Shown here: positions 11,323-25,859 of the stretch, in pieces
Position numbering within the stretch: position 1 is the stretch's first letter
Layout of the letters: each line of letters starts with the position of its first letter
From: Paramecium sonneborni
Lineage: Eukaryota > Ciliophora > Oligohymenophorea > Peniculida > Parameciidae
Length of the DNA: 64,000 nt
Direction of reading: 5' to 3'
Assembly: GCA_905182985.1 (NCBI GenBank)
Contig: CAJJDN010000045.1
Location: 428,354-492,353 of the forward strand
Notes under the pieces: generated by a model
What the model was told of the DNA's origin: nothing
Seen by the model: the letters and a program-made list of their open reading frames with translations, nothing else
Databases searched by the model: none
Program-made: the position numbers and the translations under genes

Positions 11323-14008
11323 ATGGTTAGAGATGAATATTATTTATTTTAATAATGTGTAATAGATGATAATGAATATTTAAAATTGAAATTTTCATTA
11401 GAGCAATAAAGAAAACAGGAACAGTTATATTGTTTATTGAATTGTAATAAAATATTTATATTAAAATTTTTAGGTCAGGGAGCAATAAGATTTAATAATT
11501 TTTATATAAAATAAATGATAAAATAAGGTAAGTCTAAGGATACTGCAGTTTTAAGGACTCTCATCAACACTTAAGCATAAAATTTTGCAACTAAAAGATT
11601 GTTAAAAGATCTCAATATAATTGAGAAAGAGTCGATTTCCACAATGGGAGTTTCTGCAAGACTTTTGGAACATGATCTCTTTATTTGGCATGCTAATATT
11701 AGAGGTCCAGTTGGAGATCCTTATGAAGGTGGAATATTTCATTTTGAATTATTAACACCAGAATCTTATCCACACTAACCACCAAAAATAAATCTATTCA
11801 CAGAATTACTACATCAAAATGTTTTCGGTATTTAAATATGCCTAGATTTACTTTAACCAAGAAAACCTGAAGATAAAGATAAATAGTCAGGATGATCAAG
11901 TGCTTATACTATTTAATCAATATTATTATAATTATCAGCATTCTTATTTGAAGAATAGATTACTGAAAAAAAAGAAAAATAACATGCTTAAATAAAAAAA
12001 GCCGTTTAAGCTGCTAATAATTTTAAATGTACAACTAAAAATTGTAAACATGGTGGAAAACTTTCATTATGGCCATAATTCAATAATAAAGAAAGTGAAG
12101 AATAATAATTTATTAACAAATAAACAGAATAAGAATTGTTAGAATAATAATTTATTTGTTTCCATACTAAATTAAGTTATAGGAAACCATAATCTCCATA
12201 ATTTGATGATGAAACTAAAATGAAATAAGAAAGTTGTTTAGGAATATTATTAGATGTATCTAAAGTTCCTAGAACTGGTTCTATTAAATAAGCAGTTCCA
12301 TCTTTAGATTATGTTTCAATTTAAACATTTTTAAATGAGAGTTTAAAATGGGATTCTTTAAATTTGACATATACTCATTGGTTACCTCTTTATTTTGGTA
12401 AGACTGATAATAAAAAGAGAGTATTACATCTCTTATAAAGATCATTATCAATGATAATGACAAATAATACAAAGAGATTTAAACCTGAATTTGTATTAGA
12501 AGTATTTCCAAATATTACTTAAAGTATTGTTCATGCAATGATGGCTGAAAAGACTCATGCATCAATTAGATGTTTAAGAGTATTAGCTTAAGTACATGCA
12601 TTATGGTTATTATGTATGGAAGAGTGGCCTTAACTTTATTAATAAGTTGATACAGTGATTAATAAATTTATTACTGATTAAAAGAAATTCCAGAATTAGC
12701 TGATGAAAAATTAGATGGAGCTATTAGTGCAACTAAAAGAGTTGAAATTACATTTAAATAATAATCAACTTCATTTTAAATGGGTTGTTTCTAATATATT
12801 TATTTAACTTATGTTGTTTAAACATTAAAAACTTAAAAAGAAATTTTAGAAAGATTTGATAAAAATTATTGTTTATTAACAACAGGTATTGAAAATGGAA
12901 TATAAGAAAAAGTATTTGAAGCTTTTAAACGAGTTGTTAATTATGAAGCATTCTATGAATTTAATGGATAAGAAAAGAAATCTATTGAAGAATTAAATTA
13001 ATTATTGAAATAAGCTGTTAAAAATTCAAAAGAAAAAAAATATCATGGTACTGTTAAAGAAATGAATTAATTACCATCTGCTATTGAATAAGTTAAATAA
13101 TTTAAAAAAAAAAACTCTAACTTATAAGACTTTTATGTAATTACTAAAGAAGAATTAGATAAAAAGTAATTCAAATATAATATTGAGGCAAAACAAAATA
13201 TTGATTGGAAACAAGAATTAATTAAAAGATGGGATTGGATTGAAGAATTATTAAAATTGAATCCTGAATTAAATGCAACTGAATTAGCTTAATAGGCTAA
13301 TATGAGAACATTAAATGGTTTTGGTCTTAAACCTGATGATAGATTATATAATAAAATAGAAACTCTGAGAAATTAATATCATAAAGTTTAATATTAAACA
13401 GATTTTCCGTAACATAATTGGCAATAACTTTATATGAAATTGGATTTTGAATAATTCTTAATTCAATTTGATTAATGTCCTGATTTCTAAAGCTTTTATG
13501 AAAAAGTTACAATTGGAAAAGATAATTTACTAGATTCAATTCTTGTATTAATTAACATAAAGACTGTTTCATCAGGATATTATATATAACAGCTGCTTTA
13601 GAATAATTTACAAAATTAATTAGATTAACTTTAACTGGATTAGATTAATCAGGCAGCATCATTTTTCCAAAGAAAGCTGCTAAATCTTTTTGTAAAGGTT
13701 TGAATAATTTAAGTAAATAATAAAATAATTTATAATTTCTTGAGATAATTAAATTAGGATTCTCAGGAAATTAAATAGAAATAACAGAATCGATATTTGG
13801 AGTGTTAACTCTCTTTGCAAATTAACTTAGATCTCTCACAATTGAAAATACTGATTTATTAACATTAAGTAATGCTGCAAAGACAGTAGGTGCTATAATT
13901 ACATCTTTTAGACACTTAGAATTTTTGAATTTAAAAGGATCAATAAGAAATGCTAATATAGCTAAAGAAATAACTGATGGTTTAATGAGAGCAAAATAAT
14001 TAGTAACT

Positions 14009-15000
14009 GTAGATTTGTCTTAAATCATTTAGCAACAGAAAAGGGATTAGCATCAATAGTTTATAATTTGAGTTTCTCACCAAAATTAACATTTTTAGAT
14101 ATATCAGGATGTGGTGCAATAACATCTTTTGATTTAGTTGAAAGTTTATATAAATTATTAAGAATTACTGCTAGTTTGAACATTTAAATTTAGAGAGATT
14201 ATCTTCTTTAAATTTAACAAAAGAATTCTTTATAGCATTAGGTGAAAGTAGAACTTTAAGAACATTTAATTTAAATGCTATAGGAGAATTCAATGATATA
14301 AAATTAGACTATTTAGGTCAATCAATAGCTTTTAATACATAAAAAGTAGGTTAATTAACTATTGTTAATTTAAATTATGATGGTATAAACCATTAAAGGT
14401 TAAAGATATTAGTTGAAAGCATGGTAATTTCAAATTATGATCATGAAGTTTGGTATGGTGTGATGCTAATAAAGTTAGTAAAATGACAGGTGATGATTAC
14501 AAAAAAGTATTTAGATGTAATTTATAAACTCTTGATATTAAAATATCAACATTCGGTCCAATTTTGATATTAACCATTATAAGAGTTAATATAAAGCTAA
14601 AAATGAATTGTAAAATATTTTTGAGAAGAATCCAAATCTTATAGATGTAAATTTTGCTGAAAATAATTTAATAAAAAAGATATGGATTTATTATGTGAGA
14701 TGGTATTATCTGTTTAATTAACATTTTTAGCTTTCTAGATTAATATTATTATTTAAAATCTTTAAGATAATTTATTTTAATTTAAATATTCTAATTTATT
14801 CTTTTACAAAATTAAATGTATTTAATAATGCTTAATCTTAAAATTATGCTTTAAATAAATTTATAATTTATATACATTGAAAAACAATTAAATTAAAAGT
14901 TTTGAATCTTAGTAAAAATAATTTAAGTATAGAAGGAGCTAAAGTGTTAAGTAAATTTTTAGAATCAAATACTACTTTAGAATTTTTAGATTTATCAGGT
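14009..15000. repeat. Direct repeat copy 1 (992 bp) before the N gap
   Basis: This segment reappears at 15031-16022 with the same length and, as far as I could compare by eye, the same sequence, including the same frame-shifting positions. It ends exactly where the run of 30 Ns begins. It lies inside the LRR part of the E2-LRR gene. Best explained as two contig ends that overlap but were not merged. Confidence 0.9.
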
Positions 15001-15030
15001 NNNNNNNNNNNNNNNNNNNNNNNNNNNNNN
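15001..15030. other. Assembly gap, 30 Ns
   Basis: Thirty undetermined bases. Because the flanking 992-bp segments are identical, the true gap is probably negative in length (an overlap), and the scaffold is about 1 kb too long here. Confidence 0.97.
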
Positions 15031-16022
15031 GTAGATTTGTCTTAAATCATTTAGCAACAGAAAAGGGATTAGCATCAATAGTTTATAATTTGAGTTTCTC
15101 ACCAAAATTAACATTTTTAGATATATCAGGATGTGGTGCAATAACATCTTTTGATTTAGTTGAAAGTTTATATAAATTATTAAGAATTACTGCTAGTTTG
15201 AACATTTAAATTTAGAGAGATTATCTTCTTTAAATTTAACAAAAGAATTCTTTATAGCATTAGGTGAAAGTAGAACTTTAAGAACATTTAATTTAAATGC
15301 TATAGGAGAATTCAATGATATAAAATTAGACTATTTAGGTCAATCAATAGCTTTTAATACATAAAAAGTAGGTTAATTAACTATTGTTAATTTAAATTAT
15401 GATGGTATAAACCATTAAAGGTTAAAGATATTAGTTGAAAGCATGGTAATTTCAAATTATGATCATGAAGTTTGGTATGGTGTGATGCTAATAAAGTTAG
15501 TAAAATGACAGGTGATGATTACAAAAAAGTATTTAGATGTAATTTATAAACTCTTGATATTAAAATATCAACATTCGGTCCAATTTTGATATTAACCATT
15601 ATAAGAGTTAATATAAAGCTAAAAATGAATTGTAAAATATTTTTGAGAAGAATCCAAATCTTATAGATGTAAATTTTGCTGAAAATAATTTAATAAAAAA
15701 GATATGGATTTATTATGTGAGATGGTATTATCTGTTTAATTAACATTTTTAGCTTTCTAGATTAATATTATTATTTAAAATCTTTAAGATAATTTATTTT
15801 AATTTAAATATTCTAATTTATTCTTTTACAAAATTAAATGTATTTAATAATGCTTAATCTTAAAATTATGCTTTAAATAAATTTATAATTTATATACATT
15901 GAAAAACAATTAAATTAAAAGTTTTGAATCTTAGTAAAAATAATTTAAGTATAGAAGGAGCTAAAGTGTTAAGTAAATTTTTAGAATCAAATACTACTTT
16001 AGAATTTTTAGATTTATCAGGT
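15031..16022. repeat. Direct repeat copy 2 (992 bp) after the N gap
   Basis: Identical partner of 14009-15000, starting at the first base after the Ns. The coding sequence continues correctly from this copy into 16023 onward (LRRs reading DLSGNKIGVSGG and following), so this copy is the one contiguous with the 3' part of the gene. Confidence 0.9.
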
Positions 16023-17012
16023 AATAAAATTGGAGTATCAGGTGGTTAGAGTATTGCAATAGCATTGAGAAAGAATTAAAATCTTAAGTAATTGAATATT
16101 TTCTTCAATTTAATTGGATTTGATGGAGCAAAAGAATTTGGAGCAACATTTAAAATAAACAAAACTCTTGAATTTATTGATCTTGGTATTAATAGAATTA
16201 GAAATAAGGGATTATTAGCTATAACTTAAGGATTGAGTGAAAACAATTAATCTAAGGTAAATACACTTGGTTTAAGATTTAATTTCTTATCAGAAGATGG
16301 TATTTTAAATTTAATAAAAAAAACAAATTTATAAGAGATTTTATAAAAAATAATTCAATAACAGATTATGGTTTATATTGTTTAAAGAAAGGATATGATG
16401 AAATAAAATCAAATGTTAGAATTGATTTATTTTCTAAATTAATATAAATAGAGGAAAGTAGACTTGAAAGAACAGCTTGGATTCAACCTAAATTTAATAT
16501 ACCAGAAATAATTGCATTTTTCAATAAATTTGATGTAGGAGTAATTTTAGATGCAAGATTTAGAAAGGGACAAAAATATGAGAATCGTAAAGTTTAACTA
16601 AATCATTTTAATTTTGTTGAATTTGCTGATCCAAACAGTTTAAATAGATCTCTTGCTTTAGCATCAACAAGTTAAGCTGTGATAAATGGTAAAGCTTTTA
16701 GAATTTATAAGGCAGGAACAGGAACTTTCATATGTATTTAAATAATAATAATTATTAGATTTAAAAAAGAGTGCAAAGTAAAAGAAAGCAGAAAATTCTA
16801 AAACAAATACATTATAAGCAAAGATGCCAGTTAGTTCAACTGGTAGAGGTCGTGGAAGGGGTAGAGGAAGAGGAAGAGGAAGAGGAAGAGTATGAAACAA
16901 TAGAATAACTAATAAATAAATACAAATAATATATTTATATCAATTAATATAATTGTTAAACATATTACTTTAAAATTATGTAATTGAAAAATTAAATATA
17001 TTTTATTAATAC

Positions 17013-18258
17013 ATGAATTAAGAAGGTCTGTCAAATTTATTAAAACTAAAACCATAAACCCTTCTTTAGTAAAATAATTAATTAGGATTATATCGCCCCA
17101 AGAGTTAATAAAAATATTGCAACCAATAATAATCTATATAACGCCCCCCATCATCATAACTCCAAACTCTTAGTGGAACTGTAAAACACAAACGATTTAT
17201 CCATAAAAAGAATAATCTTATGAAGAATAGATAATCTTAAACTAATTTACAACAATAATAGAATCAAGAACATAATTGTTATGAAATCACTCCTTAGCTA
17301 TTATCAGAAATAAGTATAGATGATCCAATCTGGAAAAACATTCTCCCCAATAATCTTTAATTAGATGAAAAATAGCTTATATAATTATTAGATGAAAATA
17401 CAGATTATTTTTATCATAACTTAAAGTTATGTGCATGTTATAAATGTATTTGTGGTAGATGTAAATGTGATGCTAATAATTAAATCAAATTAAAACTAAA
17501 TGGAATGTTCTTAACTAATTATGATAAAGATTTTGTTAACAACCATAAATCAAAATACAGTTTAACCAATCCACTAAATTAAAAAACATATGAAACTAAT
17601 TTTATGGATTAAAAATCTATAAATTTGAAATCTTTATATTAGCAAGATTTTCAATAATAGCCTATTGAATTAACAACAAACTTAAAAAAACACTCTAGTT
17701 AATAAGTAGGATCTGTCTCTAATCTTACTAGTTATAGGGTATTTTTCTATTTCTATAAAAGTCAAATTATAATGAATGGGGAACCAATTATCATAAATTT
17801 ATTCCCTATCCTCACATTAGTACAAGTCCAGATATTAAATTTATTGGCACTTCACAATACAAAGATTCATATATTTCTCCAAACAGATTGAGCCTTAATA
17901 ATGCAAATAATTTTAAAACTTCTTTGTAAGCATTCTTTTATAATATTCAAGAGCACCTTTACCTAATGGTTAATTTGAAAGTTAAACTACACATAAGATG
18001 AGTTTCCTTCCATATCCAACATCTCATATATCTTAGATTAATCCACAAAATGTATTTAGGTTTTAATTAATTTAGTTTTATCAAAAGATACCTACATATG
18101 AAGGCTAGTTTATTTCAACAGAAATGAATGATTATATTTAAAAAGAAGATGTAAGTTGTCCATCAAAATTATTCTAAAAATTATTTCGTAGATAAATGGC
18201 TGAAAAAATATTAAAAAAATAATAACAATTCCTTTAAAATTAAATTAAATAAAATTGA
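17013..18258 (+). CDS. SAXO-type axonemal microtubule-stabilising protein
   Basis: Two introns (17739-17761; 17926-17951, AAG acceptors) give roughly 395 aa. The diagnostic feature is a Cys cluster, LCACYKCICGRCKCD, matching the C-x-C-x2-C-x-CG-x2-C signature at the N-terminus of SAXO/FAM154 proteins. Downstream are short repeats with aromatic, basic and Gly residues (KFIGTSQYKDSYI; KIPTYEGQFIST) resembling Mn microtubule-binding modules. In this family the Cys motif and Mn repeats attach the protein to doublet or centriolar microtubules. Here an extra Gln/Asn-rich N-terminal stretch of about 130 residues precedes the Cys cluster; I kept it because the frame is continuous from the ATG at 17013. 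Confidence 0.75.
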
Positions 18259-18705
18259 ATAAATATTTATATAGATAATAAATACAATCTATTTTTTTTT
18301 CCTTTTTTTCTATTATTAAAATTACAATTAAGTTATTTTGCCATTTTAATTTCTTTTTCTAGATTACAGTTAATTTGTCTTGATTTAAATTCTCTATTTA
18401 GTTACTGTGAAATACGTAACCATTTCTAAGAATCTATATATTAGTTTTTAAATAAATTCTAAATGTTTTGAAATTTATTTTGAAAAATAGCCTAATGATA
18501 ATAAAAAAGGAGATCGATGAAATCGTTCATCTAAAAATAGATAGCTAATTGAAATTGTTTATAATTGAATTAAAAGCAAAGTACTCCATCTTTCTTTTTC
18601 TATTCTTTTACAGATAATAAGAAGATAAGAGGTCAGAAGAATTAATCATTTTAAGATTATCATTTTTATCATATTATGAAAATTTCAAAATGATCTGAAG
18701 AGAAA

Positions 18706-18994
18706 TCACTTCCATTTTTATTTTAGTGTATTTATTTAAGCATTCTGTAAATCTAAATGATTTATTTTCATCTTCATTTCAATATTGGTGATAAATTTTT
18801 ATTTTTTATATATCAAATAAAATTAAATAGGTTTCTCCTAATTTAATTTAACATGACTTATGCTTTCAACTTTTTATTCTGAATTTTCACCCTAAAATTA
18901 TAAAAAAATTTTCAAGAAAATTAGTTTTCTGTATTAATTTTTGATATCTTTTAAGTGTAGTCTTCATATTACAAGTATTACAATTAATACACAT
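18706..18994 (-). CDS. Possible small protein with CxxCxxC start
   Basis: The frame starts MCINCNTCNMKTTLKRYQ. If a 21-nt GTG...AAG intron is removed it continues to a TGA at 18706, giving about 88 aa, mostly Lys, Ile, Gln and Leu. The three closely spaced cysteines could bind a metal, but nothing else supports that. The intron has an unusual GTG donor. This could equally be chance open frame. Confidence 0.25.
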
Positions 18995-19082
18995 AATAAG
19001 CTCTTTTTTTGTGATCTCTTAAAATAAAAATTTTTATATTATATATATATTTTATTATAAAACTCATTCAAACTTCTAGAAT

Positions 19083-19334
19083 TCACTATTTTGGTTATTA
19101 CTCTTATGAATTTTATTAAACTTCTATATTTTTTTGAGTTTTCTTAGGATAAAATTTTAAGTATGTATATTTTCCTGCTAAAAGAACTCCTCCAAAAACT
19201 ACAAGTGTAAATGATATAATCAAATGCCTTGCTCTATTCTGAATTTACTTTTTGATAGCCTCTGGAATCTCATACTACTATTATTATTTATTATTATTGC
19301 AAAAGGTATAAGTTTAGAAGGAATTAAAAAACAT
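19083..19334 (-). CDS. Single-pass membrane protein, 83 aa
   Basis: An intronless ORF of 84 codons. A Gln-rich N-terminus (CNNNKQQQQYEIPEAIKKQ) is followed by one clear transmembrane helix (HLIISFTLVVFGGVLLAGKY) and a Lys/Gln-rich tail (FYPKKTQKNIEV). Size, one helix with small residues and a basic flank on each side resemble small mitochondrial inner-membrane assembly proteins, but no family motif is visible. Confidence 0.6.
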
Positions 19335-19799
19335 AATGTAATTAATTATTAATATTAAAATAATTCTTTTTTTTTTTGAAATAGATTATAAATTTTTATT
19401 TTTTTTAAACCTTTTTTTTCAAAAAGAACAAGATAAAACATAATATCTAATAGCAGATTATTGCAAAAATTCCAAAGTTGAATCAGAGACTATATGTGGC
19501 AAATATTTAGATTAATAGTGCATAGCTTAACTAATTGATAAAAGTGATAAGTGAAATTCTTTGATAAATAAATCCAAAATATATGCAGCCCATAAAAAAA
19601 AAAAAATAATTAATTAAAAACACCTATTGAATATCTAATATTTTATTATTATGATTAGACAGACTGAAATTATAAGGATAACAGTTAACAACATTATAAT
19701 TAAAACCTTGAAATTTTCTTCAATTCCAGCAAATTACTATAAAAACCAATATTTATAATTATTATTCATAAATTTTTTTGATTTGATGTTATATAGAAA
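19335..19799 (+). other. Spacer with a possible exon, no gene assigned
   Basis: Mostly poly-A/T. One short plus-strand frame near 19440-19552 reads QYLIADYCKNSKVESETICG and ends at TGA. Composition is protein-like but no ATG lies in frame upstream, so it could be an exon of an unresolved gene or chance. Confidence 0.3.
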
Positions 19800-20246
19800 A
19801 TGGCTAAAAATGTCGTTAATACTTGGATAAGAATTATTTAATTTTTATCTGACTTTTTCTTCTTTACCATTCTATATTTATTCAAATAGTAAATTAAGTT
19901 TCATGATTAAAAGCATATTAGAAAAGACATAAAATACAAAATAAAAACATAATTCTCAAATTGTTAAATCATCAATATCTATAATCAATATTTATATTAT
20001 AAATGGGAATCAATAAATATTAATTAAACTGCAAATCTTAATTTTAATCCTACTTACAATAAATAAGGACCATGATCATTCCAAAAAAATATTCTACATT
20101 ATTCAAGGGCTAAAAATGGCAACAAATATATTAAATTACTTACTCATCATCCAACACTGTAATATGTTGGGGCATAAGAAATTCCATTGTAATAAATAGA
20201 ATTCTACATAAAAAGACATCATTATCTAATTTAGAAATTATAATGA
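19800..20246 (+). CDS. Unknown protein, 148 codons, with one in-frame TGA
   Basis: From the ATG at 19800 the frame stays open to a TGA at 20244-20246 except for a TGA at codon 92 (20073-20075, context ccatgatcattc). The downstream part reads SFQKNILHYSRAKNGNKYIK and LTHHPTLQYVGAQEIPLQ, which looks clearly coding, and there is no GT between the two parts that could start an intron. The residue at the TGA would plausibly be Trp (GP-W-SF). Either a G-to-A sequence error, a nonsense allele, or two separate pieces. N-terminal half is hydrophobic (FFFFTILYLF). Family not recognised. Confidence 0.45.
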
Positions 20247-20253
20247 ATTTTTG

Positions 20254-23076
<2,823 letters not shown>

Positions 23077-23202
23077 TATTAATATAATTTTATTTATTGC
23101 ATTTACATACTTATATTATTAACTTACTACCATTTCTAATATTCTAACTTCTCCATCTAAATTCCTACTCAAATACATTATTTAACTTACATATACTTTT
23201 TA

Positions 23203-23466
23203 TCATATAATACATTTATCCAAACACAATCTAAAATATAACAAAAACTAATTTATTTCAACTTAACCCTCTCCTTCATTTACTTCTATCAATTCATTAT
23301 CATCAAATCTCCTAACTCTTAATATTTTCATTAACTTGTATTAATTCTCAGTAATTATGACAATCTAATCAAAAGATTCCTATAACACTGAACCATACAA
23401 ATTAGGAATATATATCAAAATAGAAAGAAGAAATTAATAAAATATTAAAAACTAAATAACTTACAT
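23203..23466 (-). CDS. Hypothetical protein, 87 aa
   Basis: An 88-codon ORF. The N-terminus is hydrophobic (FLIFYQFLLSILIYIPNLYG), perhaps a signal anchor. It is followed by SVLQESFDQIVIITENQYK and an acidic-basic segment (RRFDDNELIEVNEGEG). The frame after its TGA continues open, in phase, up to the CDPK start, so a 30-nt in-phase intron spanning the stop could in principle extend it. No family recognised. Confidence 0.45.
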
Positions 23467-24054
23467 TATCTTATCAAAATAAAAATTTTAAATAAAATGA
23501 TACATACTAGAGATTTATTTAAATAATTGATTTAATCAAATAAAAATATGAAAGTAGATCTTTATACATCTAGATGAATTACAATTTTATAAAAACATTT
23601 TAAAAACTTTATTTAACATGATTAAACACACTAAAGAATAAAAATATTCTAAAAAGAAAGAACTGAAGCACTATAAGAAATATTGAAAGACTAGTATTTA
23701 ATTGTAGATTATTTTATTATAGAGGTTCTTAAAATCATTTAAGAGATTTGTGTTAGAGTAAAATTAATAATTACAAGAAGCGTATAACAAAAAAGGAATT
23801 TTAATAAATGTATTTAGTATTCTAAAGATGTAAAATTTTCTTAAATTATTTAAATACATTAATTCCATGTTTTTATTTGAAATAAAAAATGTTATACATG
23901 CCTTGAGTTTAGAAAACCAAAAATTCGCTTGTACTTTTTTTTTATTAAAAATAAAAATAAATTAATTTGATAAATCTTGAAATAATAGTTTTAAATATAA
24001 TAAAATTATATATTATAATAAATAGAAAATGAATAGATAATTATAAAATAATAA
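23467..24054 (+). other. Spacer with a possible plus-strand ORF
   Basis: A plus-strand frame at about 23619-23980 reads MIKHTKEQKYSKKKELKHYK, then a TGA, then about 95 codons including LEQNQQLQEAYNKKGILINV and HALSLENQKFACTFFLLK. The second part has realistic composition, but the TGA is not removable by any short GT...AG intron. I do not call a gene. Confidence 0.3.
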
Positions 24055-25859
24055 TCAATTATCATCTTCAACATCATCATGTTCTTCATCATCTTCCTTG
24101 ATGATGGGTTACGTAATTGTTTCAGTAATTAAAGTAGTAGAAAAGATCAATTCAAATAAATTTTTTTAATCTAAAATGTGTTTTTTTTTGTTGAGAGGAG
24201 GTGGGAACATAGGATCAATAGCTATTCGAATAGTGTTTTCAATAAGATGAGAAATTAGTCTGGCTAATAATGGACAACATGTTTCTAAACAAGGATTTGT
24301 ATTAACTTCAATAAGCCAAGGTTTCATTTCTTAATCTATCATATAATCCAATCCAAATAATTCAAAAGTATAAAAGTGTCTGTTTGGATCTAAATGTTAA
24401 TATGTAGCTTTTACAATATCAGTACTTAACTTTTTGAGTTAATCTATTATAATTTAAAAATTGAAATTATGATTATCTTATAAATATTTTTAAAACTCAT
24501 TAAAAGAAACCTAATTTATAATTAATAACTTACTTTATTGCCAGTTTCATATTTTCCATAATACTAATTCTTTTTTTAAACTGCATCATTAGTTAAATGA
24601 GTAAATTTATCATCTACATCATCTAAAGAGAATTCTTTACAACTGGTTCTAATATAGCCTTCTTGATACCAATATGCTTTAAATTTATTATTGATACTGG
24701 TCATTAAAATGTAACATCTAATATCGAATTTTCTTTTATTATATAAAAGTGGTTTTTCCATATATTTTTAAACAATAAATGTTTTTTTGATTCCATTATG
24801 ATGATTAATGGATTAAGAAATAATTGATTTAACTTTTTAGATTGAATTAGCAACTTATATTCCATTACCTCTATTAGATGATTCTCCAGGTTTAACAATC
24901 CATAAATATACATTTTAGGTTTATGCATAATTTTCAAATTCTTAATAAGCAGGATCATTTGAACCTGATTAAATATGATAAGTAAGTGGGATATATTAAA
25001 AGGGATCCTCGTTTCGAGAAATATAGTAATTTTTCATATTATAAAAGAGGGCTTTTTTATTGCAGACTTAAAAATTACTTTCTAAATGATTATGAATTTT
25101 TAAATTAACACTCTAATTAAATATTGAATATTGAATATCTTCAATTTTATACTTTAATTTATCATTAACTTGTTTTTTTTACTATTTATTAAATGGTGCA
25201 GATTCTAATTATTATTTTTATAATTGTTCATAATGTGTTTATTTTCTTAATTGTGTCCAATAGAAATTCATATCTTCGCAAGGTTAATCTATTAATATCC
25301 ACCATGGTCTTTATTTTAAACTTTATCTAATTAAAATTCCATTGTTGCCTTTAGTTACAAAAGCCTTATAGATTGCTCTTTCAGGAGGTTAAATACTTAG
25401 ATTATTTGAAAAAGCAATAAGAATTGGAAATTCATTTTATTCAAATATTATATTGCTATCCTCATTTTTAGAAGTTATTGCTCTTTTTATTGAAAATTAT
25501 TTTTAAGGAATCAACCTTACTTCTTTCTTGCTTCTTTCTTGAGAATGAGATTCAGTAGGTGTGTCAATAAAACTTTTTTTTACTAATAGTTTCATCTCAC
25601 TTGCTTTTCTTGTTTATACTTCTATTCTTGGAGGATATGAAATAACTGTAGGTAACAATTAAGGAGCACATTAAGAACAACTTTTTTATTATTATTGCTA
25701 TTCCTATTATTTATTAATTAGTTCCACAAATTGTTAAAAGCCTTTAAGTTTAATTGTACTCACTTTTGGCTAATATTATCTAATAGGTTGCTAAAAGGCA
25801 ACATCTTAAAATTTTTAGTTGCCTTTTATATACAACAATTCTAAATCAGGTTTGAGCAT
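24055..25859 (-). CDS. Tubulin-tyrosine-ligase-like (TTLL) protein 1
   Basis: One intron (24511-24533, 23 nt) gives about 590 aa. The N-terminal third is low-complexity and Gln/Lys-rich. The TTL domain has WIVKPGESSNRGNGI (nucleotide-binding loop), FDIRCYILMTS, YWYQEGYIRTSCKEFS, FTHLTNDAVQ and the catalytic block KPWLIEVNTNPCLETCCP with the metal-binding Glu and Asn. TTLL enzymes add glutamate or glycine chains to tubulin C-terminal tails; ciliates carry many. The KPGESSNRGNGI and NTNPCLET forms resemble polyglycylases or TTLL1-type glutamylases more than TTL itself, but I cannot assign the amino acid added. A ciliary axoneme role is inferred. Confidence 0.88.

Larger units (their letters stand above)
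11323..16895 (+). pseudogene. E2 ubiquitin-conjugating + LRR + RRM + GR-tail gene, frame-broken
   Basis: Order: E2 core (about 11571-11960), helical linker, ribonuclease-inhibitor-type leucine-rich repeats (about 13.6-16.3 kb), an RRM-like segment near 16.6 kb (HFNFVEFADPNSLNRSLALA) and a Gly-Arg tail. E2 evidence: VSARLLEHDLFIWHANIRGP, the YPHQPPKI wing, catalytic ICLDLL and the YTIQSILLQLSAF helix. An in-frame TGA (11893-11895) replaces the conserved Trp after the active site. Single-base frame shifts occur near 12677, 13555, 14033, 14173, 14460 and 16340, mostly in A/T runs. One plausible intron (GTA...TAG, 25 nt) precedes the GR tail. The 992-bp duplication at the N gap is artefactual. 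Either sequence quality is poor around a contig end or this is a decaying gene. Confidence 0.6.

Noticed and set aside
14009..16022. A genuine LRR tandem duplication
   Set aside because: Copies look identical down to the frame breaks and end precisely at the Ns, so an assembly overlap is far more likely.
16664..16900. Minus-strand ORF starting MFHTLPLPLPLPLPLP
   Set aside because: It is the antisense shadow of the Gly-Arg repeat tail of the E2-LRR-RRM gene; the plus strand is the coding one.
16900..17220. rRNA or tRNA because of local cgcccc-type GC patches
   Set aside because: These are proline and arginine codons in the N-terminal part of the SAXO frame; no tRNA cloverleaf or rRNA core was seen here or elsewhere.
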